NCBI GenBank assembly: GCA_044338255.1
Contig: JBIILZ010000142.1
Span: forward strand, 1 to 8,377
Length of the DNA stretch: 8,377 nt
DNA from: CAIUVD01 sp044338255
GTDB lineage: Bacteria; Planctomycetota; UBA11346
Reading direction: 5' to 3'
A program made the translations under genes and the position numbers. Positions within the stretch are counted from its first letter, which is position 1. Each line of letters opens with the position of its first letter. The notes beneath the pieces are model-generated. The model ran no database searches, was not told where the DNA came from, and worked only from the letters and a program-made list of their open reading frames with translations. This document shows, in pieces, positions 6,568 to 8,377 of this stretch.

Positions 6568-6613
6568 GGGTGTGGCCGGCAGCAGCCGGAAGTCGGGCCT
6601 TCGACGCACACCC
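6568..6613. other. three-way-junction inverted-repeat element between leuB and the OmpA-like gene
   Basis: A seven-base outer stem GGGTGTG (6568-6574) pairs with CACACCC (6607-6613). It encloses two hairpins: CCGGC/GCCGG with a four-base loop (6576-6589) and GTCG/CGAC with a six-base loop (6592-6605). The fold can form in either strand's RNA. On the minus strand it lies 12 bases past the leuB stop and is followed by TTGCTT, not a run of U, so it is not a textbook terminator. It could still stop transcription, protect the leuB 3' end, or form the leader of the next gene. Confidence 0.55.
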
Positions 6614-6625
6614 CCGGATTTGATA

Positions 6626-7705
<1,080 letters not shown>

Positions 7706-7815
7706 GTGCGCCCCGTGCGTGGTGTTGCCGAATCGAGGGGGGAAAGCTAGATCTCCCGGCAGGCGAGTCCAGGGGCCTTGCAGGAGCACGCCAAGCTGCG
7801 GAGAGTGGGTCGCTC

Positions 7816-8292
7816 ATGCAATTCTACATGCGCGCCGTCGTCGTCTGGGTGAGCCTGGCTGTGACCATGGGTCTGGGCTTATGGGTATTTCCATCCGGCT
7901 CCGCGCGTTATTCGCTGCTCTCCCTGGCGGGTGAACCGTTCGTGCTCGAAGTTGCCCAGACCCCCACCGCGATTACGCAGGGACTGCGAGGAAGGTCGAG
8001 CATCGCCGACAATGGCGGCCTGGAGGTGCACCTCGAGAAGCCTGCGGTCCTCAGCTACTCGACGGCCTCGACGCCGTTCGCCATCGACGTGCTCTATTTC
8101 GATGCCGACAATCTGGTGGTAGCCATCGATCGTCTGCCAGCCAATGATCCGCGGCTGCCCGGGTCAACCAGTCCGCAGCCGGTGATGGGCGCGCTCTTGT
8201 TACCGGGCGGCACCGCCCAGCGGCTGCTCATCCGTCCCGGTTATCTGATTCCCTTCGGACGGCGATCGCAGCGGCATCACGACGGTTATTGA
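7816..8292 (+). CDS. DUF192-family protein with N-terminal membrane anchor
   Basis: This 158-residue protein of unknown function is transcribed divergently from leuB. A single hydrophobic segment at about residues 6-25 (RAVVVWVSLAVTMGLGLWVF) would be a signal peptide or membrane anchor, placing the rest outside the cytoplasm. The remainder fits DUF192: FVLEVAQTPTAITQGLRGRSSI, then GGLEVHLEKP, then PFAIDVLYFDADNLVVAID, and finally GALLLPGGTAQRLLIRPGYLIPF. The usual FWMKNT stretch before the I-D-V-L-Y-F-D block is replaced by LSYSTASTP, so it is a divergent member. The ATG at 7816 has GGAGAG 10 bases upstream. A second ATG at 7828 is possible. The region between its start and leuB (7706-7815) should hold promoters for both, but I see no convincing pair of boxes. 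Confidence 0.8.
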   Translation: MQFYMRAVVVWVSLAVTMGLGLWVFPSGSARYSLLSLAGEPFVLEVAQTPTAITQGLRGRSSIADNGGLEVHLEKPAVLSYSTASTPFAIDVLYFDADNLVVAIDRLPANDPRLPGSTSPQPVMGALLLPGGTAQRLLIRPGYLIPFGRRSQRHHDGY

Positions 8293-8377
8293 AATTTCGA
8301 GTAAGTTCAGCAGGAAAAAAACACCATCTCGGCATCGGCACCCATGTGCCTGTGCCTAGGAGTCTGTCGGAGATAGA
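8293..8377. other. non-coding right edge, no supportable gene
   Basis: The last 85 bases hold no reading frame I can support. A small perfect hairpin, GGCAC (8337-8341) with GTGCC (8346-8350) and loop CCAT, is present but is not followed by T residues, so I do not call it a terminator for the DUF192 gene. Confidence 0.4.

Noticed and set aside
7706..7789. Longer LeuB start (GTG at 7789), or a leucine leader peptide encoded in this stretch
   Set aside because: The added residues precede the normal LeuB N-terminus and are not family-like. There is no run of leucine codons, separate stop, or attenuator hairpin with a U-run.
8337..8377. Terminator or insertion-sequence end at the right edge
   Set aside because: The five-base hairpin lacks a T-run, and no terminal repeat partner can be checked because the window ends.

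Overview
The window is about 8.4 kb of GC-rich, gene-dense DNA from what looks like a Gram-negative bacterium. The signs are a peptidoglycan-binding OmpA-type lipoprotein, a lipoprotein-type sulfate-binding protein, and a CysK very close in sequence to the enterobacterial enzyme. The SAM-II-type riboswitch described below is a class known mostly from Alphaproteobacteria, so a proteobacterium is the simplest guess, but I cannot fix the lineage from these genes.

Layout, left to right. Positions 2-103 may be the 3' end of a plus-strand gene entering the window, in AT-richer sequence. Positions 171-4939 hold a five-gene minus-strand sulfate assimilation operon, transcribed right to left: sulfate-binding lipoprotein, cysT, cysW, cysA, cysK. 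The four transporter genes overlap or nearly touch. cysK follows after a 72-bp spacer made almost wholly of 9-bp tandem repeats. Positions 4940-5117 carry the control region: a sigma-70-like promoter, a predicted SAM-II riboswitch aptamer, and a leader that can fold so as to bury the Shine-Dalgarno sequence. Further right on the minus strand are a rhomboid protease gene (5147-5794), an OmpA/Pal-like lipoprotein gene (5819-6529), a structured 46-base intergenic element (6568-6613) and leuB (6626-7705). Divergent from leuB, on the plus strand, is a membrane-anchored DUF192-family gene (7816-8292). The last 85 bases show no supportable gene. No stretch longer than 300 bases lacks a gene.

How the genes work together: the operon couples uptake of sulfate (a binding protein capturing sulfate, CysT/CysW as the channel, CysA as the ATPase) to the last step of cysteine synthesis (CysK). 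The predicted riboswitch would let S-adenosylmethionine, an end product of sulfur assimilation, shut off the first gene and perhaps the coupled genes behind it. The reduction steps from sulfate to sulfide are not in this window. leuB, the Pal-like gene and the rhomboid gene are co-directional but share no obvious function with each other or with the sulfur operon.

The most interesting signal is non-coding: the SAM-II riboswitch with a plausible mutually exclusive translation switch at 4948-5068. It was found by reading conserved bases and base pairing by eye, and no covariance search was run.
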